44,170 nt of DNA, from positions 1 to 44,170 of the forward strand of contig SKOZ01000032.1 of the NCBI GenBank assembly GCA_007119795.1. Direction: 5' to 3'. The notes beneath the pieces are model-generated. The model searched no databases. It was not told the DNA's origin and saw only the letters and a program-made list of their open reading frames with translations. The position numbers and the translations under genes are program-made. Shown one piece after another: positions 17,199-26,400 of the stretch. Source of the stretch: Planctomycetales bacterium (GTDB lineage Bacteria; Planctomycetota; Planctomycetia; Pirellulales; Thermoguttaceae). Position 1 is the first letter of the stretch; every line of letters begins with the position of its first letter.

Positions 17199-17879
17199 GT
17201 GCGCATCCTTGCTGTCGAGACCACCGAATCGCTCGGCTCCCTGGCCGCGATGCAAGACGGCAACCTCTTGTTGGAACGCGAGTTAGATGCCGCGAAGCGC
17301 ACCGCCCAGTCGCTCGCGCCGGCGCTGAAGAGCCTTCTGGCCGAGGTGGGGTGGCGGCCCGAAGAGGTAGGCCTGGTGGCCGTAACTACCGGCCCGGGTT
17401 CGTTCACTGGGCTACGGGTGGGGGTTGCCACGGCCAAGGCCTTCGCCTGGGCGGCGGGGGCCGACATCTTCGGTGTCGATACCCTCGAGGTCGTGGCGAA
17501 CGCCACCCCGGCGGGGGTGGACCTCGTATCGGTGGCCGTCGATGCCCAACGCGGCGACGTGGTGGCGGCGACCTTTCGCCGCGAGGCTGATGGCTGGCTC
17601 TGTGCAACCGGCAGTGCGCAACTCATGCCCGCCGCGGATTGGCTGGGCGGCCTTGCGGCCACGGTTGCCGTCAGCGGCCCCGCGCTGGCGCGGTACCTTG
17701 ATACCGTCCCGCAACGCCTGAACGCCCTGCCGCGCGGATGCTGGCGGGCCCGGGCCGCGCTCGTGGCACGCACGGCGGCACGGCGGTATGCCGCCGGGGA
17801 ACGTTGTGATCTCTGGGCCCTTGCGCCCCGCTACAGCCGCCCCAGTGCCGCGGAAGAGAAATGGCGTCGGCATCCGTGA
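17199..17879 (+). CDS. tsaB: tRNA threonylcarbamoyladenosine biosynthesis protein TsaB
   Basis: 226 residues. TsaB is the inactive ASKHA-fold paralogue that scaffolds TsaD and TsaE for transfer of threonylcarbamoyl to A37 of ANN-decoding tRNAs. The signature is clear: MRILAVETTESLGSLAAM at the N-terminus and VTTGPGSFTGLRVGVATAKA at about residues 66-85. The later part is more variable, as usual. The length matches the family (220-235). GTG start with a good Shine-Dalgarno. No tsaD or tsaE is nearby, which is common outside enterobacteria. It is followed by the phosphatase at 18209 on the same strand after a 329-base gap, so co-transcription is uncertain. Confidence 0.92.
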   Translation: MRILAVETTESLGSLAAMQDGNLLLERELDAAKRTAQSLAPALKSLLAEVGWRPEEVGLVAVTTGPGSFTGLRVGVATAKAFAWAAGADIFGVDTLEVVANATPAGVDLVSVAVDAQRGDVVAATFRREADGWLCATGSAQLMPAADWLGGLAATVAVSGPALARYLDTVPQRLNALPRGCWRARAALVARTAARRYAAGERCDLWALAPRYSRPSAAEEKWRRHP

Positions 17880-18208
17880 GCGGGCCGGTTATCCACAAGT
17901 GTCCCGTGCCCTCCTGTTCAAGCAACAACGACCTCCACTCCTTGAATTCTCTCCACAGGAGGGAAGCGAGAAGGATGAAGAGAATGGTGAAGGGAAACGA
18001 GGCGACCGGCGCTGGTCGGCGTGGACGGTCATGCCCGGACACCACTTCCGGCAATCTCGGGCGATCCATCCCTCCTCCTCTGCGTTTCCTCCCTTTGCTC
18101 ATGTAAGATATGTTCGCGGCATGTGCCGGTTTTGTGTGGAGCTAAGGCCGCCGGCCGGCCATTGGCGGGCAGCGGTTGGCATTTGCCCTTCCAGAGTGGA
18201 TTGGATCG
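17880..18208. other. Intergenic region with a perfect DnaA-box sequence
   Basis: No convincing gene. TTATCCACA at 17889-17897 is identical to the E. coli DnaA-box consensus, and TTCTCCACA some 60 bases downstream differs by one base. The right part has a short GC hairpin (CCGCC/GGCGG near 18149) and an AT-richer patch (ATGTAAGATATG near 18100) that could be a promoter for the downstream gene. A leftward frame here encodes a hydrophobic run, but it overlaps tsaB antisense and has no other support. Confidence 0.35.
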
Positions 18209-20212
18209 ATGAACGAGAGCGATTCGGCCAGGAAGGATCTGGCTGGCGAGTTCGAACGCATTCGGACTCGGTCTGCCGATCCCGCGTCTCAAGAGGGTCG
18301 CTCCCCGGCAGACACCCGTGCCTTGGAGGCGGGCGGGTTGGCGGTGCGGATCGCCGAGACCAGCCCGGTGGGTGTCGTCCTCGTCGATGCCGAGGGCGAA
18401 CTCATCTACGCGAACCGCCGCGCCGAGGAGATCTTCGGCCTGCCGCGCGACCGCATCCTGCAGCGGAGCTACAACTCGTCCGAGTGGCGGATCACCGACC
18501 GTCACGGGGCGCCCCTTCCCGAGCCGCAGCTCCCCTTCTCCCTGGTACGGCAGAATATCGAGCCCCTTTACGACTACCCGATGGCGGTGGAGCGTTCCGA
18601 GGGGCGGCGAATTCTCCTGGCCGTCAACGCGGCGCCCCTGCTCGACGCGGCGGGACGTTTCGAGGGGATGGTGGCCACGCTCGAGGACGTCACCGAGGGC
18701 GAGGCCGCCCGGGAGGCGCTCCGCCGCAGCGAGGAACGCTATCAGCGGCTCCTCGCGGCGCTGACGACGTACACCTACACCGTCTTCCTTCACAAAGGCG
18801 AAGTCTTCTCCACGGAGCACTGCATCGGCTGCGTCTCGGCCACCGGCTACACGCCCGACGACTTTTCGCGCAACCCCTATCTTTGGCTCGATATGATCCA
18901 CCCGGCCGACCGCCAGGCCGTTCTGGACCGGATAGCGAGGGTCTTCGGTGGCGAAGAGGCGGTCTCCTTCGAGCATCGTATCATTCATCGCAATGGTTCC
19001 GTCCGCTGGCTCCGCGATACGATCGTGGCCCACCGCGACCCGGCCGGGGTGCTCGTGCAATATGACGGGGTCGTCGAGGACATCACGGAGCGGAAGCGTG
19101 CCGAAGAGCGATTCCGAAGTCTCGTCGAGATGGCCCCGGACGGGATGGTCATCGTCGATGCGCAAGGCGACATTCTCCTGGTCAATGCACAGGTGGAGCG
19201 ACTCTTCGGCTACGGCCGCGAGGAACTCATCGGCCAGGAGGTCGAGATCCTCGTCCCCGAAGGGTACCGGGGTTCGCACCGCGCGGAGCGCGGCGGCTAC
19301 GCGGTGCATCCGGCGCCGCGTCCGATGGGTTCGCGCCCCGAGCTGTCCGCCCGCCGCAAGGACGGCTCGGAATTCCCCGTCGAGATCAGCCTGAGCCCCC
19401 TGGAAACCGACGAAGGTATTGTGATCTCCGCCGCCATCCGCGACATCTCCGCACGGAAGCGCGCTGAGCAAACCCTCCGGGAGAACGAGGCCCAGTTCCT
19501 TGCCGCTCGCCGGATCCAGGAGTATCTCCTGCCCGGTTCCCCGCCCCCCTTGCCCGGCTACGATCTTGCCGGCGCCTCGTTTCCAGCCGATACCAACGCC
19601 GGCGACTACTTCGACTTCCTCGCCCTGCCCGGCGGCCGGCTGGGCCTGGTCGTCGGCGACGTCAGCGGTCACGGCGTGGGGCCCGCGGTGCTCATGGCGC
19701 TGACCCACATGCTGGTCCGATCCCTCAGCGGCCACCACGGTGATCCGGCGGAACTCCTCGCCGCCGCCAACGCGATCCTCATCGAGGAGACCGACGCCGA
19801 CCACTTCGTCACCCTGATCCTTGCCGCCCTGGACCCCGCGGCCCGCACCGTCACCTGGGTCAGCGCCGGCCACCCGTCGGGCTTTGTTCTCGGTTCCCAT
19901 GGGGACAGCAAGGCCACCCTCGAGAGCACCGGCCTCCCCTTGGGCGTCCTTGCCGGCGCCCAGTACGACCTGGGGCCGACGGTTCGTCTCGCCGCCGGCG
20001 ATCTGCTGCTCCTCGTCTCCGACGGGACCTACGAGTCGCGCGCTCCCGGCGGGGAAATCCTGGGCATTTCCCGCATGCTCGACGTCGTCCGCCGGCACCG
20101 CACCGGCTCCGCCCGGGATGTCATCGAGGCGCTCTACGACGCGGCACGCCGCCACGCCGGCAATCGCAACCCCCCGGACGACGTCACCGCTGTGGCTGTC
20201 AAGGTCCTGTGA
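18209..20212 (+). CDS. PAS-PAS-PAS-SpoIIE serine phosphatase
   Basis: 667 residues, soluble (no membrane segment seen). Three PAS sensor domains occupy about 43-165, 172-300 and 297-425; the second ends in the PAC-like VVEDITERKRAEERF and the third in AAIRDISARKRAEQTL. A helical linker (ARRIQEYLLPG) leads into a PP2C/SpoIIE phosphatase at about 440-667 with its metal motifs NAGDYFDF, VVGDVSGHGVGPAVLMA, VSDGTYESR and NPPDDVTAVAVK. RsbU-like proteins of this type usually dephosphorylate an anti-sigma factor antagonist in partner-switching stress control; no anti-sigma factor or antagonist gene is close by. The ATG at 18209 precedes a polar N-terminus; GAGTGG upstream is only a weak ribosome binding site. 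The ligand of the PAS domains is unknown. Confidence 0.92.
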   Translation: MNESDSARKDLAGEFERIRTRSADPASQEGRSPADTRALEAGGLAVRIAETSPVGVVLVDAEGELIYANRRAEEIFGLPRDRILQRSYNSSEWRITDRHGAPLPEPQLPFSLVRQNIEPLYDYPMAVERSEGRRILLAVNAAPLLDAAGRFEGMVATLEDVTEGEAAREALRRSEERYQRLLAALTTYTYTVFLHKGEVFSTEHCIGCVSATGYTPDDFSRNPYLWLDMIHPADRQAVLDRIARVFGGEEAVSFEHRIIHRNGSVRWLRDTIVAHRDPAGVLVQYDGVVEDITERKRAEERFRSLVEMAPDGMVIVDAQGDILLVNAQVERLFGYGREELIGQEVEILVPEGYRGSHRAERGGYAVHPAPRPMGSRPELSARRKDGSEFPVEISLSPLETDEGIVISAAIRDISARKRAEQTLRENEAQFLAARRIQEYLLPGSPPPLPGYDLAGASFPADTNAGDYFDFLALPGGRLGLVVGDVSGHGVGPAVLMALTHMLVRSLSGHHGDPAELLAAANAILIEETDADHFVTLILAALDPAARTVTWVSAGHPSGFVLGSHGDSKATLESTGLPLGVLAGAQYDLGPTVRLAAGDLLLLVSDGTYESRAPGGEILGISRMLDVVRRHRTGSARDVIEALYDAARRHAGNRNPPDDVTAVAVKVL

Positions 20213-20253
20213 CTGCGTCGTCCGAGGTGGCCGCGGCGCGGCGGTCTGCCTAG

Positions 20254-20442
20254 ACTGGGGAGACGCAGTTCCGCGGCATCGCCGCTACCGGCCCGCTCCC
20301 CGCGTCGGTCAACTTCCCCCTCTACCCCCAGGAGGAGCCCGACGATATCCGGGCAGTCGTCTTCGGCGATCCCCAGCCCCGCGACGAGCAGGAGTTGGAC
20401 TTCATCATTCGCGGCGTTCGGGCGATCACGGTGACCCCGTAG
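20254..20442 (+). pseudogene. Remnant of a calcineurin-like phosphoesterase
   Basis: An open stretch of 62 codons after a TAG at 20251 contains ASVNFPLYPQEEPDDIRAVV followed by FGDPQPRDEQELDFI and a TAG at 20440-20442. From memory of the family, FPLYxQxEPD followed by a GD(T/P)QPR block marks the junction between the N-terminal beta domain and the phosphoesterase domain in large secreted metallophosphoesterases of Planctomycetes and Bacteroidetes. The remainder of the metal site (GDxxxD, GNHD, GHxH) is absent and there is no sensible start. It lies 41 bases after the phosphatase gene and ends five bases before the stop of the giant gene on the other strand. Confidence 0.6.
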
Positions 20443-20447
20443 GCGGC

Positions 20448-23400
20448 CTAATCGAGGCGGATCACCGAGGAAGCATCGGCGGGGGCTTCCCCGCGCCACG
20501 TCCAGCGGACGGCGAGTGCCAAGGAGGCGGCGACGATCGCCAGGCCGACGATGCTCGGCGCCATCCAGAGCCACCAGACGAGGCCCAGGCCCACACCCAC
20601 CGCCGCCGGCCAGCGGAGGAGCAGATGGTGGAAGGTCCCCCGCCGCACCCCGGCCACCACTGCGGCAGTCAGCGCCAGCACGGCCGCCACCGCGGCGGCC
20701 CGCCCGCCCGATTCTCCGCGGTCGCTGCGCTGGTGGGAGAGCGTCACCGAGGCAGCCGAGCCCTCGAAGGCCAACCGCAGCGGTTCGCGTGCCGGATCGT
20801 GGACCTGCGCCCAGAGGAGGATCGCCTCCTCGAGCGCGCCGTCTTCGTCGACTCCCTCGGCGGCCGCCGTCGAGGCACCCAACCGCTGCGCGACCTGCGC
20901 CTGTTGCTCGGCGACGGACTCCAGCTCGGCGAGGACGCGGCGGCGCGTGGCCACCGGCTCCCGGGCGAGGAGGCGCCGCGCGGCGGCGTCGCTCCGCGCC
21001 ATGCGTCGCGCCCAGGGGCGGAGCCAGTGTGCGGCCGCCTCGTCCTCGCCGGGGACGCGGAAGGAGGCCTCCTCGACCAACTCGGTCATGGCTCGGAGCC
21101 GGCGGAGCTCCCCGTCGAGCGGCCTCACCGGTTCCGCCGATTCACTCCCCAGGAGCGAGTGGGGCGGGGCGGTTATGGAGTAGAGCGTCTGCCGTACGCG
21201 GAGGTTGCCGGGCCAGGGCGTCTCCAGGACGAGCGTGCCACCGTTGCTCATGGCCGCCGAGCCGGCGAAGACCACCTCAACTCGCTGGGGCAAACGCCGC
21301 GGCCCTAAAGGGACGAGGAACCGCGCCGGCTCGCCCTCGCTGCTGGGGTGGGCCGGGTCCGCTGCCCCCCCTCCCACCGGAATGGGCGTTATTGGTACTC
21401 CCTCGACGGCAACGTGGACGAGCCGGAATCCCTCGGGAACGTTCAGTGGGCAGGTGGCCCGCCCCACCGGATCGACGTCGAAGACCGCCGTTCCCACGAC
21501 GGAGCCGTCGGCGTGCCAGGCGGCGGACACCTCGGCCAGCGCTACTTGGGGATTGCCGCCCAGCGGGTCGGGGCGAGAGAGGACGGCCTGGAAGCTGCGC
21601 GTCGTGACCTCGAAGGCATCGTACGGCGCGCCGCCGGTTCGGGCGGCGGAGCCCTCCGGCAGCGCGATCGGCTTCAGGCCGCGAAACTCCCACGAGATCT
21701 CCTCGCCGTCGCTCTCCTGGGGGAGGAGGACGACGTGCTGGAGCGAGTCGGCCTGCACCAGCTCCACGCGCGGCACGGCCGGCCGATCGCCCGGCGCCAC
21801 CGTGAGGGGGCTGGTGAGGGTGACGCGGTAGGAAGAGTCGATGGGCCGCTGCGGCCGGACGACGAGCTGCTGCCAGTCGTCACCCGCCTCCTGGGTTTCG
21901 ATCGCCGAGGTGGGGCTCACCTCGTAAGGGCCGGTCATCTGCGGCGGGACGAGGAAGCGGATTTCGTCCAGCAGGCCATCCGCACACTCGAGCTTGGCCT
22001 CGATCTCTGCCTGCCAGCCTTCGCGAGTGCTGCTGAGGAGAGTCGTCTGTTCGGCGTGGACTCGGGGGCGGTTGGGCGCCAGGGCGACGTTGAGCGCGGG
22101 GGCGGCGTCCAGGTCGGCGGCAAATCTCGCCAGGAGCCGGCCCCACTCGCTCCGCCCGCCGGCGAGCCCCTGCTCGGCGGCCTCCGTCATGCCGGCAACC
22201 GACTCGACCTCGACGAGGACACCCGGCTGGCGGTAGAGCTCCAGGGTGAGCGCCGTGAGGTCCACTTCGGCCAGGTGCGGCAGTGCCAGGGAACGGGTGC
22301 CTCGCCGGGGCGCGGGGAGCCGGCCGCTGAGCGTCAGCGCCTGCGGCCCGTCGACTGCCGCGGCCAGAAAGACGTTCAGCCGGCCATCGTCGCCCACCGC
22401 CCAGCGTCGGACGCGCTCCAACCCGTCCTTGACCAGGGAGATGGAATCGACTTCCATGCCCGCCGGGGGCCGTATGCGGTAACTCCAACGACTCCCACCC
22501 TCGGTCTGGAGCCGGGCTTCGAGGCGCACCTCGGCAGCTTCCGGCCCGAAACTGACCCGAACCACCGCCTCGCCTTCCGTGCGCGGCGCTGCCAGCCGCG
22601 TGGCCAAGGTCCATTCGGCCGGCTCTTCTCCCAAGTCGAACGCCGCTACCGGCGGCTCCCCTTCGACATCCCCCCACGCGGCGAGGAACTCCTGGATCGC
22701 CATCGCGGCGACGCCGTCCGGGGGCGGATCATGTTCCAGTGCCGGGTCGAGGGATACGGCCAGCCAGCGCCGCGTCCGCCGCGCGTTGAGCAACTCGATG
22801 TCCGGCAGGCGGAGCGTTCCCACCCCGCTCGCCTCCTCCTGGAGAGTAAACGGCAGATCCAGAACGGTTTGATCGCTGACGCCTTCTTCAAGGGAGAGGC
22901 GGATCGTATGACGCGTTCCCGGTTCGACCTGCATCGACGGTTCGGGCAGATTCAGCCGCAGCCGCGGGTCCACGGAGAGGAGGACCTCGCGGAGGGTCCC
23001 CTCGGTGACGCGGAGCCGCAGACGCCCGCGGAGCGATACCGACGTGGGGGAGGCATGCAGCCAGAGCAATTCTTCAGCGTCGACCACCGGCTCCGCCGCG
23101 GTCCGCGGCCCGCTTTGCGGCCAGCGGACGGACAACCGCTCCACGGCCCCCAAGTCCGCGACGAGCCGCGGGGGCGAGCTCTCCACCCACGCCGCGCCCG
23201 CGGCTGCCGGAACCTCGACTCCGGCCATGCCGGCCGGCAACGCCAGCTCGCAGCGGGCGTTGGCCACCGGCGGGATCGCCAGGTCGAAACCGGCACTGCG
23301 GGCGTCGGCGAGGGGTGTTGGCTGCAAACGCATCTGCAAGCGGTACTGTCCCGGCTCAGCCACGGCGAAGACCAAAGCCCCTTCATCGCTCCACTCCGGC

Positions 23401-26400
23401 TCGACCGGCCGCCCGTCGAGTGTGGCCGAGTCGGGGACCAGCGTTACGCCTTCGCGCCCGAAGGGAAGCCGTACCCGCACCGACTGGCCGAGCACCGTCA
23501 AGTCGAAGCCGGCGCGGATCTCGGCGATGCTGAGTAGTTCCGGGCCGCTGCCCCGGACGAGGGTGCCGCGGTAGACCGCCTCGTTGATCAGCCATCCCTG
23601 CGGCGTCTCGGGCCGCGCGGCACTGCGGCGGAGGAGCTCGACATAGAGCGGTTCGGGGACGAAACACGTTTCGCCGACGGGATCGAACTGCTCATCGACG
23701 GGAATGAACACCTGGTAAACGGTTTCGCGTGCCTCGGTCTCCTCGCCGCGCGCCGCGCCCGCAGCGGCCGCCAGGATACAGGCGATCGTTCCTGCGACCA
23801 CGTGCTTGGCCGTGGAGGGCAGCGTGGCGGGCGCCTGCGGCGCCGCGGCCTCCTTCGGGGTTCCCGCGGCCGCCGGCCAGCCCCAGCCGGTCAGGGAGTG
23901 CACCAGCAGGCAGAAAAGGGCCGCCAGGAGGGCACCCGAGAAGGCCGTGGCATAGGCGGCGGGGAGGAGCAGGGCGGCGGTCGCCGCCATGCCCGCCGTC
24001 ACTGCGAGCACCACGGGCCGGCCTGCTGCCAGCCACCACCCCAACCCCACCCCCCCCAGGAAGACCAGCCAACGGAGTGCGAGCACCGTGTCGCGGTGGA
24101 CGATCCGCAGCCGCGGACCCTTTTCGCCCGGCGGCGTTTCCAGCCGGTAGGCGGACCATCCCAGCGTGTCGGCGGGACGGAAGCGACCCTGGCGGGCGAC
24201 GGTCCAGGGAACGGGGGGGCGCGGCGGCCCGTTCCGCCAGCCCTCGGCGGGCACCATGCCTCCCGCGGCACCGGCCTCGAGTGCCGCGTCGATTTCGTCG
24301 AACAGGGGCCCGGGCCGGACCCAGCAGCGGTTGGGCTCCTCGTCGCAGGGGCGGCAGGCCTCGTCCAGGGCCGCCTCCGCCGCCCCGGTTATCACCAAGG
24401 CGTGGGGGTGGATCAGCAGGGCGAGACCGGCGTGATGCAGGAGGGCCACGGCCCGCTCCGTGCGGTCGGCGTAGAAGGGCAGCCGTTCGAGCGGCGTCCC
24501 GGGGCCAATCGCCAGCCGGCCGAGCGCGCGGTCGTCGACGAGCAGGGGGATCTCGGGGTGGTGGTGGACGACCTGCTCGAGCAGGTCCGCCCAATCCTCG
24601 ACGGCGGCGCCGTCTCCCTCGCCGCCCACCAGGGAACCCATCCGGCGGAGCAACTGATCGGCGCGTTGGCGAGCCGCCGCGTCGAGGCTCTCGTTTCCTG
24701 CCAGTCGGGCCCAGTCGCTGACGGAGAGCGGATCGAAGGCGCCGGACTCGGCGTCGCGTCCCAAGGGGCCGAAGAGCCGCTGCGACCAGCTCGAGCGCGG
24801 CCCCCGCGGCTGCTGCCAGCGGAGGTCGGTCTCGGGCGACTCGAAACCCGGCGGCAGCCAGACAGTCCATCTCCGCGCCAAGATCGGCACGTCGGCGTCG
24901 GCCCAGGGCGGGGTGAGCGATCCGAGGGCCCGCAATCGGCCGCCCGTCGTATCGAATTGCACCGCCACGACGGGAAATCGCCGTCCCGCGGGCAAACCGA
25001 CGAGAACCGCCCTCCCCTCGCCCCCGCGGTCCCAGGCGGTTCGCTCGTCGTCCACCCACACGGCGCGGACCTGCGTTCCCTCTATCCTCGGCGGCAGGGC
25101 GATGGAAACCGACTCGCGCCCGGCGTTCTCCAGACGGAAGCTCGCCAGGTGCCGGCCGCTTCCGTCGGCTTCGTACTGCGACTCTAGCTCCGCCAGCCAG
25201 ACCCACGCGGCGGCAACCCCCACCTCGTTGGGGGTGAGAGAGACGGTCACGGTCGGTTCGCTCGCGGGCACGGCGTCGCGGACCGGATCGTACTGGAAAG
25301 CGGCCCGCAGCGTCTGGTAGGCGCCCTCCGGCGGCGGTTCTGCGGGCAATGGCTCCAGGCGGTGATTCTGGATGCGCAGGGGCGCCGCCTGCAGGGCCCG
25401 CACGAGCAACGTTCCCCGCTGCGCGCTCGCTTCCGGTAGCCCCGCCAGGTTCACTGCCTGGCCATCCGAGGACGGCGTCGTGCGGCTGGCTCGGAGGGTG
25501 AAAGGTTCGTTCTGCGGCTCCCGCAGCGTGATCTGCCAAACTTCCCCGCCGAGAGCCAGGCCCGCGGCCGATCGCTCGTCGGCCGAGAGGAGGCGGGCTG
25601 AGAAGTCGCGTGCATCGCCTCCCTCCATGCTCCATTGGAGGGGAGCCGGCCGTGCCATGGCGAACTGCACGCGTACCCGTTCCACCCGCACCGACTCCGG
25701 CGTGCAGCGGAAGGTATACGACTGCCGCAGCCATTCGTCCGTTACTGCCGCTTCGACCTCGATCCGCCCCGCATATCGCGGACGGTGGGCATGGAGTGCG
25801 ACTCGGAGGTCGGCGGTGGCGGGATGGAGGCGGAAGACCGGCCCGCCGGGCCGCTCATCGAATCGCTCCTCGAACTCCTCCTCGAGGGCCTCGGCCTCCG
25901 CGGCCGAGAGGGGCTCCGGTTCGGGTGTGCGCAGCTCGTAGGGCTCGGCCGCTTCGAGGGCGAGTAGATAGCGGCCAGGCGTGGGCGTCTCGAAGCGGAG
26001 GGGCTCGAGCTCGTCGAGCGTCATGTTCCGTTCGAGGGGCGATTCCAGCGACCGCATGGAAACGGTCAGCCGCAGGGGCCGCTCCGGGGAGAGACCGCGC
26101 GCCAGGGTGATCGACAACCGCCGCGAGCCGTCGGCGGTGCGCTCGATGCTCCAGTCTTCGATCGCCTCCCCGTCGAGCGACTCGACGGAGTCGACGATCC
26201 AGCGCGGCGATACTTCTCCGGTAACGGAGAATCGCCGCCCCTGGGTCATGGTCAAGTGACCGTGGACGCGAGCCGTGAGTTGGTTGGCGAGCTGGACCAC
26301 CGCCCCGGTGGTGACTTGAGGCGGTGCCGTGGGGTGACTCAGAACGATCCGTGCCGTGGCCTCCGGCGAGAAGAGCCGCATCTCCACGGTCTCGCCGTCT

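Noticed and set aside
17889..17897. Replication origin marked by the DnaA box
   Set aside because: Only one perfect box plus one near match, no dnaA or dnaN nearby and no AT-rich unwinding element.
17671..18102. Leftward frame with a hydrophobic run (FPFTILFILLASLLW) overlapping the end of tsaB
   Set aside because: The rest of the frame is proline/arginine-rich, it runs antisense into tsaB, and the hydrophobic run alone is insufficient evidence for a membrane protein.
23692..25734. A 680-codon open frame on the minus strand within the giant gene
   Set aside because: Arg/Gly/Pro/Ala-rich translation with no hydrophobic core pattern; it is a frame shadow of the giant gene.
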